From contig QBVC01000020.1 in the NCBI GenBank assembly GCA_003058495.1, positions 1 to 64,000 of the forward strand: a DNA stretch of 64,000 nt. Reading direction: 5' to 3'. This DNA comes from a gamma proteobacterium symbiont of Ctena orbiculata. Its GTDB lineage: Bacteria > Pseudomonadota > Gammaproteobacteria > Chromatiales > Chromatiaceae. A program made the translations under genes and the position numbers. The notes beneath the pieces were generated by a model that saw only the letters and a program-made list of their open reading frames with translations, was not told the DNA's origin and ran no database searches. Below, piece by piece: positions 40,074-48,095 of the stretch. Positions within the stretch are counted from its first letter, which is position 1. Every line of letters begins with the position of its first letter.

Positions 40074-41198
40074 TCAATCGTCCCCAAAGCTGGTTCCGAT
40101 GCGTTTCGCGCTGACCACCCAGGGGTGGTCGGCGGGTACCAGTTTCTTGTTTCCGGCCACCTCGGTGAGGGGCACCGGGACCGCCAGGTCCCCTTTTGCC
40201 GCCACCATGACACCGAACACCTCCTTCGATATCAGATCGGCGCAGGCGGTGCCGAGACGGGTGGCGAGCAGCCGGTCCACGGCGGAGGGTGTGCCGCCAC
40301 GCTGCAGGTAGCCGAGAATCGTCACTCTCGATTCCAACCCCGTCAGCTCTTCAAGCTGGCGGGAGAGGGTGACGGTGTGGTTGGCATGGGCCGTCTCAAA
40401 CGCGGCAAGCTCCGCCTTTGCACTCTTGCGTTCCTTCTTGTTGTCCGCACTGCTCTTCGCTTCCAGCAGCGCCTGATACTGTTCGGCATCCCCCTTCGGC
40501 AGGGCCCCCTCCGCCACAGCCACGATACTGAAGTGCTTGCCGCCGGCCGCCCGCCTTCTGATCGCCTCCGCCACGCTCTCGATATCGTAGGCGATTTCCG
40601 GCAATAAGATGACATCCGCACCGCCGGCGAGACCGGACCCGAGGGCCAGCCAGCCGGCGCGATGCCCCATGATCTCGACCACGATGATGCGATGGTGGCT
40701 GTGCGCCGTGCTGTGGAGCCGGTCAATGGCATCGGTGGCGATACCCAGGGCGGTATCGAAACCGAACGTGGTGTCCGTATGCGCCACATCGTTATCGATG
40801 GTCTTGGGCAGGGTAATCACGTTCAAACCCTTCTCCATCAACTGCAGGGCATTCTTCTGCGTACCGCCGCCGCCGATACAGACCAGCGCATCGAGATGGT
40901 GCGCCTGGTAGTTGGTGACGATGACATCGGTCATGTCCTGGCGCTTGCCGTTGAAATTCATTCGATGGGGCTTTTCCCGGCTGGTGCCGAGAATGGTTCC
41001 GCCGCGGGTGAGGATGCCCGACAGGGCGGCGCTGTCCAACTGCATGAAGCGGTTTTCCACCAGTCCCCGAAAACCGTCACGGATGCCGATCACCTGCATA
41101 TCGTAGTAGTTCGAGGCCGCCTTCCCCACGCCGCGGATTGCCGCGTTGAGGCCCGGGCTGTCACCACCTGAAGTCAATATTCCGATATGTTTGGTCAT
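40074..41198 (-). CDS. pfkA: 6-phosphofructokinase family enzyme
   Basis: A 374-residue phosphofructokinase; the ATG at 41198 starts the usual [20 protein letters not shown]. The catalytic PKTIDND loop (D135) and the fructose 6-phosphate-binding [10 protein letters not shown] are intact. At the donor-selecting positions, the residue matching E. coli Gly104 is glycine (as in ATP enzymes) and the one matching Gly124 is lysine (K132), a combination found in the ATP-dependent long-form group. The magnesium aspartate of GGDG is replaced: the loop reads GGGGT (109-113). ATP dependence is therefore probable but not certain. An insertion of about 30 charged residues lies near 240-270. Confidence 0.9.
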   Translation of the reverse strand: MTKHIGILTSGGDSPGLNAAIRGVGKAASNYYDMQVIGIRDGFRGLVENRFMQLDSAALSGILTRGGTILGTSREKPHRMNFNGKRQDMTDVIVTNYQAHHLDALVCIGGGGTQKNALQLMEKGLNVITLPKTIDNDVAHTDTTFGFDTALGIATDAIDRLHSTAHSHHRIIVVEIMGHRAGWLALGSGLAGGADVILLPEIAYDIESVAEAIRRRAAGGKHFSIVAVAEGALPKGDAEQYQALLEAKSSADNKKERKSAKAELAAFETAHANHTVTLSRQLEELTGLESRVTILGYLQRGGTPSAVDRLLATRLGTACADLISKEVFGVMVAAKGDLAVPVPLTEVAGNKKLVPADHPWVVSAKRIGTSFGDD

Positions 41199-41285
41199 TG
41201 AGGCACCTGCTGTCGATCTTCCACTGCCGCCGCATTGGGCCGCGAGTCTATTTCGTACAGCCAATGATACACCACAACTGCGAGC

Positions 41286-42080
41286 TCAATGCCATTCCAG
41301 CCAGCGGATCGAGGCCGGGTGTCTCACCCGGATACGCTGTCTGCGCTCCCGCTGATAGAGCCAACCCCTTACCTCAACCCCCGCGTGGAGCAGATGGTCC
41401 GGATCTTCGATGTCGAACCTCTCCCAGTCATCCCAGGTTATCCGCAATGCCAGGCCGCCCTCCAGGTTCAACCATAGACCGCTGCGACTTTTACCGACCC
41501 GCGCCACACGCCCGCGGAGGATACGAAATCCCGACTCATTGCCGCGCAGTTCCGCTGCGTCCCCGATGGGGTGATCCCAGACACCGCCAAGGTCTTTCCG
41601 CGCCTGCCGCTCCGCATCCCGATAACAACGGAGGTTGCGCAGATTGGGCGGCACCGCGATATGGTAGCCGGCCCCCTGTTTCAACAACTGACGGTTTATA
41701 CTCTCACCCCGATGATCATAGAGATGGGCCAGGGTGCGCCCATACCTGTCCCGCCGCTCGGCATCGAGGCAGAGCCTGACCCTACCGCCGCTTCGACTCA
41801 CCAGCTCCTCGAGCAGCTGCCGGGCCGCCAGGGCGCCCGGTTCGACTGCCGCTCCCTGTCCAAGCTCCGGTGTATTCACGCCGATCAGCCGAAGTTTACG
41901 TCCATCCTTGAGCCCCAGGGTATCACCGTCGTGGACATAGGCGACCTCGAGCAGAGCGCTATCACAGGGTGCGCAGCCGTGTGCATGGAGATCGAAAAAT
42001 AAGAGAGAGGCAGACAGCAAAAAGGCCCCGCGCAGCGGGGCCTTTTTTGTCAGATCGGCAAGCTCTCTCAGTAACGCCAT
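41286..42080 (-). CDS. thermonuclease (SNase-like) family protein
   Basis: A 264-residue protein with a staphylococcal-nuclease fold at about 44-172: the metal aspartates in YVHDGDTL and in the strand after it, the catalytic arginine and glutamate in RLIGVNTPELGQG, and the second arginine in RRDRYGRTLAHLY. The C-terminal 90 residues may be a second OB-like domain (GFRILRGRVARVGKS). A hydrophobic stretch (LLSASLLFFDLHAHG, about 21-35) suggests export. The only in-frame ATG upstream of the fold is at 42080, but codons 11-21 then coincide with the rpmE terminator. A near-cognate start such as TTG about codon 21 is the alternative; neither has a good ribosome site. Confidence 0.82.
   Translation of the reverse strand: MALLRELADLTKKAPLRGAFLLSASLLFFDLHAHGCAPCDSALLEVAYVHDGDTLGLKDGRKLRLIGVNTPELGQGAAVEPGALAARQLLEELVSRSGGRVRLCLDAERRDRYGRTLAHLYDHRGESINRQLLKQGAGYHIAVPPNLRNLRCYRDAERQARKDLGGVWDHPIGDAAELRGNESGFRILRGRVARVGKSRSGLWLNLEGGLALRITWDDWERFDIEDPDHLLHAGVEVRGWLYQRERRQRIRVRHPASIRWLEWH
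42019..42048 (-). terminator. bidirectional rho-independent terminator after rpmE
   Basis: AGGCCCCGC-GCA-GCGGGGCCT is a perfect 9-bp stem (42023-42043) flanked by A5 on one side and T6 on the other, so it can work on both strands. On the minus strand it lies 59 bp after the rpmE stop. It is inside the N-terminal coding part of the thermonuclease gene if that gene starts at 42080. Confidence 0.92.
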
Positions 42081-42107
42081 GTTGCTACACAGCGCAACGC
42101 TGAAAGA

Positions 42108-42311
42108 TCAGCGGTTGTATTTCTTGCGGAACTTGTCCACACGACCGGCAGTATCGACGATCTTCTGCTTACCCGTATAGAAGGGGTGGCAGGATGAGCA
42201 GACCTCCACATGGAGCTCCTCCTGTCCCAGGGTGGAACGGGTGAGGATCTCGTTACCGCAACTGCATACAACTTTGATCTCCTCGTAGCGAGGATGAATA
42301 TCCGGTTTCAT
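42108..42311 (-). CDS. rpmE: 50S ribosomal protein L31
   Basis: A 67-residue zinc-ribbon ribosomal protein. The metal ligands are present as CSC (residues 16-18) and CSSC (residues 38-41), so it is the zinc-containing (C+) form. [35 protein letters not shown] are diagnostic. AAGAG lies ahead of the ATG. The 3' region ends in a strong terminator. Confidence 0.97.
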   Translation of the reverse strand: MKPDIHPRYEEIKVVCSCGNEILTRSTLGQEELHVEVCSSCHPFYTGKQKIVDTAGRVDKFRKKYNR

Positions 42312-42410
42312 GATTGACTCTCTTGTGAGAATGACATCGTTTGCAACCTGCCCACCGGGGCAGGGAAAGAGCGGAATAATAGGCCAAGACGGCGGTTAAG
42401 GCAAGCCCGT

Positions 42411-42761
42411 CTATTGGCGGGAGGGCCGGAGGGGAAATTCCAGGATATCCGCCCGCTGCTTGTCGTCCCGCTGTTTGTGCTTGATGTCACCCTGCAGATA
42501 ACCCAGCAGACCCTGGGGCCCGACCATATGCTCCCACATCATGCTGGAGATCTTTACGCAGGCACTGAGTGGCGAGCGGTTTCTGCGCTCCTGGTCGATA
42601 CGCCACTGTAGACGCCGCATCCGCTGCTGCCTCTCCTCGGGAAGGGTGGAGATGAAGTCGTTAATGGCCGCCTGACGCATATCCTCGAACAGCATCGGAT
42701 CCCTCTCCGCCAATTGCAGAAGGTGGTCGAAATCCAGGTTTCGGTTGCTGAGCTGCGTCAT
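42411..42761 (-). CDS. DUF3135-like small protein
   Basis: A 116-residue soluble protein, helical and rich in Arg/Gln. The N-terminus (FDHLLQLAERDPMLFEDMRQAAINDFI) matches the DUF3135 pattern as I know it: a short helix, L-A-x-x-D-P-x-x-F-E, then the helical repeat LPEERQQRMRRLQWRIDQERR. The function is unknown for the family. It lies upstream of rpmE in the same direction, with a 99-bp gap. Confidence 0.65.
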   Translation of the reverse strand: MTQLSNRNLDFDHLLQLAERDPMLFEDMRQAAINDFISTLPEERQQRMRRLQWRIDQERRNRSPLSACVKISSMMWEHMVGPQGLLGYLQGDIKHKQRDDKQRADILEFPLRPSRQ

Positions 42762-43294
42762 CGGTCTACTCTGGTAGCGCCTTTCCTAGAAAAGTTATCA
42801 CAGCCCTTTGATCCTGTCCCCGATGAAAATTCCTAAAATGCCATCATGGAATGGCTCTATGAACAATATAATGCTCAATTATCAATAAGTTATGGCTATT
42901 TCCATGTAACTGACAATATTTTGACAACTCAGCCCATCAGGCGCTCCCCCCGATGACCCGGTTCGCCCCAATAATCCGGTCCAGCCTTATCGAGTGAATC
43001 GAGCCATCCTGCTGTTTTATAACAAGAAACTCGGCGCCATCCCGAGTGACGACATCGATCGGCCGCGCCCGTGCCCCATACTTAGCCCCCCTCCCGTCGC
43101 GCTAGCTCAGATCCAGCATTACGCCTTTGATCACCGCATACTGGTAGGCCTCATGCTGGGCGCACGGGATTGGGAGGTAGTCATCTTTCATTTCTCTTGC
43201 CGTATTTGCTATTGATCACAAAGGGGCCTTAAAATCATAGTGTTAAACCGGCGTCGAGAGACCTGCTTCAGGAAAAACAGAAGGGCTTGGTGGT
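42762..43294. other. 533-bp gap, AT-rich left part, contains a broken rof-like gene
   Basis: The left 175 bp (42762-42936) is AT-rich and shows no gene. The right part carries the disrupted rof-like frame on the minus strand (see that entry) and, from 43192, the leader of the H-NS-like gene. The plus-strand open frame at 42994-43215 is antisense to the rof-like frame and is not a gene. Confidence 0.7.
42937..43191 (-). pseudogene. rof: Rho-binding antiterminator (Rof)-like gene interrupted by in-frame TAG
   Basis: Reading the minus strand from ATG 43191 gives 29 codons (MKDDYLPIPCAQHEAYQYAV, ending VMLDLS), a TAG at 43104-43102, then 54 more sense codons to a TGA at 42937. The second part (RPIDVVTRDGAEFLVIKQQ, then SIHSIRLDRIIGANRV) and the first part together line up along the whole length with E. 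coli Rof, which begins with YxPIxC, has a hydrophobic -LxL-(K/R)DG turn and a final LRLDKI strand. Rof inhibits transcription terminator Rho. The TAG sits where Rof-like proteins have the loop between strands. Everything else is intact and in frame, so this is a recent nonsense mutation, a sequence error, or a read-through site. The ribosome site (AAGAG) is weak. Confidence 0.7.
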
Positions 43295-43747
43295 ATGGCG
43301 AACATAGAAAAAGAGATCGAGGGCCTTAGAGCAAAGATAGCGCGTCTGGAAAACGAGCAGAAAAAGGCAGAATTGCAGAAGAAGGCGCTGAACAACGCCA
43401 GCGGACAGATCGACAAGATCCTGAAGGATAACGGTATCAATCTAGATGCCTATGTGCGCCATAACTACAAGAAGATAAGCCGAATCATGCAGAAGATAGA
43501 GGGAGAGTCCGCCCAGGCCAAGACCAAATCGCGAAAATCGACGAAAAAGAGGGTGGCGCGCAGGGGGGGGCGTAGCGCCAAAACCGCCGCCGCCATCAAG
43601 ATACCCGCGGGGAGATACGGCAATCTGCCAAGCAACCCTGAACAGGTCATCGAGGTCAAGGAGAAGGGCCCAAGGCCCAAGATCCTGAAGCGCTACGCGG
43701 AAGAGATCGGCCTGGAGGCCTTCATGAGCCAGTGCCGGCTCGACTGA
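43295..43747 (+). CDS. H-NS-like nucleoid protein (putative)
   Basis: A 150-residue basic protein. Residues 1-45 are a coiled coil (KEIEGLRAKIARLENEQKKAELQKKAL). Residues 75-95 are a very basic linker (KTKSRKSTKKRVARRGGRSAK). The C-terminal 50 residues (IPAGRYGNLPSNPEQVIEVK, then KGPRPKILKRYAEE) resemble the AT-hook-like DNA-binding loop of H-NS proteins, where a short Q/R-G-R or R-P-K motif enters the minor groove. An N-terminal oligomerisation helix, a basic linker and a C-terminal DNA-binding end are the H-NS layout, but the resemblance is partial. AAGGG lies 9 nt before the ATG. It is divergent from the broken rof-like gene. Confidence 0.55.
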   Translation: MANIEKEIEGLRAKIARLENEQKKAELQKKALNNASGQIDKILKDNGINLDAYVRHNYKKISRIMQKIEGESAQAKTKSRKSTKKRVARRGGRSAKTAAAIKIPAGRYGNLPSNPEQVIEVKEKGPRPKILKRYAEEIGLEAFMSQCRLD

Positions 43748-43798
43748 TAACTCGGCCGGTTTGCGCCAGACCCTCGCAACCCTGATCTGAAGGCCGAT

Positions 43799-46528
43799 TC
43801 AAGCGGCGTTGAGGGGACCGCGTCCGGCAACATCCAAGGGCATGGGGCGAACCACACCATAACCCTGGGCGTAATCCACGCCGATGTCGATCAGCTGTTC
43901 CAGGGTCTGATCGTTCTCGACATACTCCGCAATGGTCTGCAGCCCCATCAGGTGCCCGATCTCATTGATCGACTCCACCATCGCCCTGTCCACGGGGTCA
44001 TTCACCATATTGGAGACAAAGCTCCCGTCGATCTTCAGATAGTCCACCGGCAGGCGCTTGAGATAGGAGAAGGAGGACATGCCGGTGCCGAAATCATCCA
44101 ATGCGAAACGGAAGCCCCGGCGTTTCAGCAGGCTGATAAAGCGCGCCGCCTGGTCCAGGCGACTGACAACCGCGGTCTCCGTTATCTCAAACGAGATCTT
44201 ATCCGCGGGAAGATTGAATTTGCGCAGCTGCTCCAGGATATGTTCGTGCAGACCGCCATCGCCGAGGGACTGGCCGGAGAGATTGATCGCGCAGAGTCCC
44301 AGTTCATCCAGCCGCTGCGGGTTCTCAGACAGCCACCTGAAGGCGTGGCTGATTACCCAGCGATCCAGGCTGACCATGATATTGTAGCGCTCCGCCGCCG
44401 GGATGAAGGCCCCCGGCATGATCTGTTTGCCGCGCTCGTCTTTCATGCGCAACAGCACCTCGATGTGCTCATCCCCGATGGCTGAACTGCGCAGCGACAT
44501 GATCGGCTGCTGCAACAGAGAGAATCGCTGCTGATCCATGGCGCTTTCGATGCGGCCCACCCAGCGCATCTCCCCCTGCTGGCGCTTGATCTCCTCGTCG
44601 TAGGGCTGATAGACGTGAATCCTGTTTCTCCCCATATCCTTGGCCACATAGCAGGCCGCATCGGCGGAACTCAGCGCGCTGTGGGGACTCTCCGTGTTGG
44701 GCCCGATTGCAACGATACCGATGCTGACACCGGTAGAGAAGGACCTGCCTTCCCAGGAGAAGCGGAAATCCTTGACCACGCTGCAGATCTTGTTGGCCAG
44801 CTGCTGCGCCCGTTCAAGCTGGCAGTTCTCCAACAACAGGCCGAACTCGTCGCCGCCGAGGCGGGCCAATACATCATTGCCGCCGATGGTGCGTTGCAAG
44901 CGATGGGAAAGCTGGCGCAGCATCATGTCCCCCGCAACATGGCCGCAGGTGTCGTTGACCAGTTTGAACTGATCAAGGTCCATATAGAGCAACACATGCT
45001 GCACACCCTTATCCTTGGAACCGGCGAAGGCCTGGCGCAGCCGCTGATCGAAGGCATGACGGTTGAGCAAATGGGTCAGGGAGTCATGGGTGGCGAGAAA
45101 GCGCATCTCTCGCATCATCGAGCGGGTAGCGGTGACATCCCTGAATACCGTCACCGATCCTTTGAAGCGGCCATCTTCCATGATCGGATAGGTTGAATAT
45201 TCGACCGGAAACAGGGTTTCGTTCTTGCGCAGAAACGACTCGTCCTTGACCCGAACCGACTCGCCTTGCTGCAGTACCGTGCTGTTGAAGGATTTACCGG
45301 CCTCGTCGAACATCCGTATTCTTTTATGTATCTCCAGATTCAGCAGTTCTTCCTGGGTATAGCCGAGCATCTCCGCCGCCGCCTTGTTAATGAAGGTGCA
45401 TGCGCCCCGTTCATCGATGCCGAAGATGCCTTCTCCCGTCGACTCCAGTATCAGCGACATCTTTTTGTTCACTGCCTCAAGCTGGTTTGACGACTTTTCA
45501 AGGGACTCGTGCGCCGCCTGATGCGCCTGGTTACGCTCGTAATTCTCAATCGCAAAGGCGAGGTCGTTTACCATTTCATGCAGCAGATCATGAACCGTGA
45601 GGGTGAAGTAGTTGCGATCCTGGGCATAGACAGTGAGGGTCGCAACCACCTGTTGGCGATTGACGATGGGAAATACCGCAGCCGAACGGCTACCGCTGAG
45701 TCGCGCCAGACGATGCCAGGCCGTCCTCCCCGGATCGACATCGATCTCGTCTATCACCGACGGGCACTTGCCGTAGACCGAGATTGCCAGCGGGCTGTCC
45801 GCCTGCGGATCGGTCAGATCGAGGTCGAATTTGCAGGCCTTGAGACTCTCCAGGTTGATTCCGGCGCAGGCCATGGGCAAGACGCTGTCGCCCATGTTGT
45901 TGACCTCGCCGATCCATGCCGCATTGAAGCCGCCGAATGTCACCGCGATATCGCAGACCCTTTCGAACAGCACCTGTGGTGACCGATTGCGCAGTATCGT
46001 CTTGCTGGTTTGCGACAGCGCGGCATAGAGTCCTTTCTGTTGATTCACCGCCTGTTCGCGCTTCGCGATCTCACCGGCCATCTGCTTGAATGCCTGTGAG
46101 ACATGGGTCAATTCATCGTGTTCCGGCAGGTTTTCCGCGGCGAGGTAGTTGCCTCGTGCAAGTTCGGTCGTGACCTGCTTCAGACGCGATACCGGGCTCA
46201 GCAGCATCTTGTTCAACAGCCATGAAACGAGAAGAAAACTGAGCAGAAAGCCGAGGGTATAGAAAACGGCGCGCTCTTTAATCAACACCAGCATCTTCAA
46301 CCTGAGTTCGACTTCAGGCTGCGAATTCGATGTCGCAACCGAAAACAGGTCGAGATCGGGTATATGCGGGAGGGAGGAGGAGGGTGCTGCCCCGGTCGAG
46401 CCCCTGGCCGGCTGCGCAGCGGCGACTACCCCTTCACTGAGATGGAGGTACTCGAGATAGATGTCCGCAGCGAAGAGGCATAGGAACAGTGCCGCCAAAG
46501 CTGCAACAAATTTACTCTTCAGCTGCAT
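43799..46528 (-). CDS. membrane GGDEF-EAL protein with HAMP, GAF and PAS domains
   Basis: A 909-residue c-di-GMP protein. The order is: membrane helix 1 (8-24), a short periplasmic loop of about 55 residues, helix 2 (about 90-107, FLLSFLLVSWLL), HAMP (SRLKQVTTELARGN), a GAF domain (about 180-335), PAS (about 355-470), GGDEF (LARLGGDEFGLLLENC, intact) and EAL. The EAL catalytic residues are conserved: EVLLR in place of EALLR, NLSGQSL, EITET, DDFGTG and KIDGSF. The inhibitory RxxD site upstream of GGDEF is lost (GGND), so the cyclase, if active, is not product-inhibited there. I expect a bifunctional or phosphodiesterase-dominated enzyme; its signal is unknown. An inverted repeat lies 10-27 bp upstream of the start. 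Confidence 0.9.
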   Translation of the reverse strand: MQLKSKFVAALAALFLCLFAADIYLEYLHLSEGVVAAAQPARGSTGAAPSSSLPHIPDLDLFSVATSNSQPEVELRLKMLVLIKERAVFYTLGFLLSFLLVSWLLNKMLLSPVSRLKQVTTELARGNYLAAENLPEHDELTHVSQAFKQMAGEIAKREQAVNQQKGLYAALSQTSKTILRNRSPQVLFERVCDIAVTFGGFNAAWIGEVNNMGDSVLPMACAGINLESLKACKFDLDLTDPQADSPLAISVYGKCPSVIDEIDVDPGRTAWHRLARLSGSRSAAVFPIVNRQQVVATLTVYAQDRNYFTLTVHDLLHEMVNDLAFAIENYERNQAHQAAHESLEKSSNQLEAVNKKMSLILESTGEGIFGIDERGACTFINKAAAEMLGYTQEELLNLEIHKRIRMFDEAGKSFNSTVLQQGESVRVKDESFLRKNETLFPVEYSTYPIMEDGRFKGSVTVFRDVTATRSMMREMRFLATHDSLTHLLNRHAFDQRLRQAFAGSKDKGVQHVLLYMDLDQFKLVNDTCGHVAGDMMLRQLSHRLQRTIGGNDVLARLGGDEFGLLLENCQLERAQQLANKICSVVKDFRFSWEGRSFSTGVSIGIVAIGPNTESPHSALSSADAACYVAKDMGRNRIHVYQPYDEEIKRQQGEMRWVGRIESAMDQQRFSLLQQPIMSLRSSAIGDEHIEVLLRMKDERGKQIMPGAFIPAAERYNIMVSLDRWVISHAFRWLSENPQRLDELGLCAINLSGQSLGDGGLHEHILEQLRKFNLPADKISFEITETAVVSRLDQAARFISLLKRRGFRFALDDFGTGMSSFSYLKRLPVDYLKIDGSFVSNMVNDPVDRAMVESINEIGHLMGLQTIAEYVENDQTLEQLIDIGVDYAQGYGVVRPMPLDVAGRGPLNAA

Positions 46529-46537
46529 CTCGCGTAT

Positions 46538-46555
46538 TGGCGCGAAAGCGCGCCA
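46538..46555 (-). promoter_or_regulatory. leader hairpin before the GGDEF-EAL gene
   Basis: TGGCGCG-AAAG-CGCGCCA is a perfect 7-bp stem with a four-base loop (GNRA-like in shape on the RNA strand as CUUU), ending 9 bp before the ATG. It lies close to the presumed ribosome site, so it could influence translation. No ligand or protein can be suggested. Confidence 0.35.
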
Positions 46556-46799
46556 TACCCCCCACAGATATTTTAATTTTTTGACTGGAATCTATAAAAC
46601 CCGCCATCTCCGGATCGGTCGACAATGCCGATCGTCCGGTCATATGGGGGGCCGGTTCGCTCCCTGCATAACAGCTCGCGTATCCAGATTAGACGAGGGG
46701 TTGTTACTGCTCCTGGTTCAAGGCACAGCTATGGCCATTAAGATAACTTATAAATTAATACCTTACACTAAATATGTAAAGAACAATTTAAGTAACGGG

Positions 46800-48014
46800 T
46801 CAGGCCTCGAATAGTGATAATAGATCATTTAGGAATCTGCATCCTAATGGGGTAGGCTGGAGTCGATCTCCAACAGGGTGTATCAGCCCCTTTTCAATCG
46901 CCACCGAGAGGGGCCCACCGAGGCTGTCGAGCCCAAGGCCCGTGGCGGCGGGAAACAGCGCTGCCTCCACGCCTTGGCGCAGACGCAGTGCATTCATCAT
47001 GAATTCGACGGTCAGGTCCTGCGCATCCAGTTGGCGCTCCCCCTGGAGGAACGGCAGCGCCCCCCCTGCCGCGGAGAGATAGTCGTTTGGGTGACGCCTC
47101 TTCCAGCGCCGCCGGATCACACCGTCCCGGGTGGTGACCTTGCCATGGGCACCGGCACCTATCCCAAGGTAGTCGCCGAAACGCCAATAGTTGAGATTGT
47201 GCCTGCAGCGCTCACCAGGGCGCGCGAACGCCGAGACCTCATACTGCTCGAATCCCGCCTTGCGCAAGCTTTCGCTACCCTGCAGCTGAATCTGCCAGAG
47301 CCTATCCTCATCGGGCAGTTCGGGGGGTGACAGATGGAAAGGGGTGTTGGGTTCCAGGGTGAGCTGATAGTAGGAGATGTGCCCCGGATTCAACGCTATC
47401 GCAGCGGCCAGGTCCGCCGCCGCCATGGCCGGGGTCTGCCGCGGCAGGCCAAACATCATATCCAGGTTGATTCGTTCGAAACCCGCCTGTTTCGCCCGCT
47501 CCACGGCAGCAACGATTTCATCGGGTCCATGGATGCGACCCAGGGCCTGAAGCGAGTCGGGATTGAGACTCTGTGCCCCCAGGGAGAGGCGGTTGACACC
47601 CGCCTCCCGATAGCCGGGAAGACGCAGCGACTCCAGGGCGCCTGGATTTGCCTCCATGGTGATCTCAATCTCTTCGCCCCAGGTGACCGCATCGGCTATC
47701 CCCGACAACAAGCGCCCTATGCCCTCGGCCGAGAACAGGCTCGGCGTCCCACCACCGATGAAGACGCTCTCAATCGACCGCCCCATCACCAGTTCGCGCT
47801 CGATGCGCAAATCCGCCAGCAGGGCATCCACATAGGCCTTCTCGTCAAGCCCCGTTTTTTGCGGGTGGGAGTTGAAATCGCAGTAAGGACACTTGCGCAC
47901 ACACCAGGGGATGTGGATATAGAGCGAAAGGGGGGGTTGCCCTAACAGGCCGCTATTCACTGCTGACGCAGCGCCCGGCGCCCTGGCGGAGATTAGACCG
48001 TACTTTTCCCCCAT
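46800..48014 (-). CDS. hemW: radical SAM heme chaperone HemW
   Basis: A 404-residue protein of the oxygen-independent coproporphyrinogen oxidase-like family. The radical SAM cluster motif is CVRKCPYCDFNSH. VFIGGGTPSLFSAEGI, GVNRLSLGAQSLN and INLDMMFGLPRQT are typical. The third cysteine is followed by F, as in HemW and HemN, but the HemN-specific N-terminal extension is absent, so HemW (heme delivery) is preferred over HemN. The start is uncertain: an ATG at 48014 or GTG at 48038, with no clear ribosome site; family members begin closer to LSLYIHIPWC. The upstream rdgB usual in this group is absent here; the TRAP binding protein precedes it. Confidence 0.88.
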   Translation of the reverse strand: MGEKYGLISARAPGAASAVNSGLLGQPPLSLYIHIPWCVRKCPYCDFNSHPQKTGLDEKAYVDALLADLRIERELVMGRSIESVFIGGGTPSLFSAEGIGRLLSGIADAVTWGEEIEITMEANPGALESLRLPGYREAGVNRLSLGAQSLNPDSLQALGRIHGPDEIVAAVERAKQAGFERINLDMMFGLPRQTPAMAAADLAAAIALNPGHISYYQLTLEPNTPFHLSPPELPDEDRLWQIQLQGSESLRKAGFEQYEVSAFARPGERCRHNLNYWRFGDYLGIGAGAHGKVTTRDGVIRRRWKRRHPNDYLSAAGGALPFLQGERQLDAQDLTVEFMMNALRLRQGVEAALFPAATGLGLDSLGGPLSVAIEKGLIHPVGDRLQPTPLGCRFLNDLLSLFEA

Positions 48015-48095
48015 GGCGCAGACTTTACCCGGCGGCACACGGGATCGGTGCCGCCGGGATTGCTGCAGAAGACAAACAGACTGGAGCCGACGCCA

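Noticed and set aside
42994-43215. 73-codon open frame on the plus strand
   Set aside because: It is antisense to the rof-like frame on the minus strand, which explains its openness. It has no supporting features of its own.
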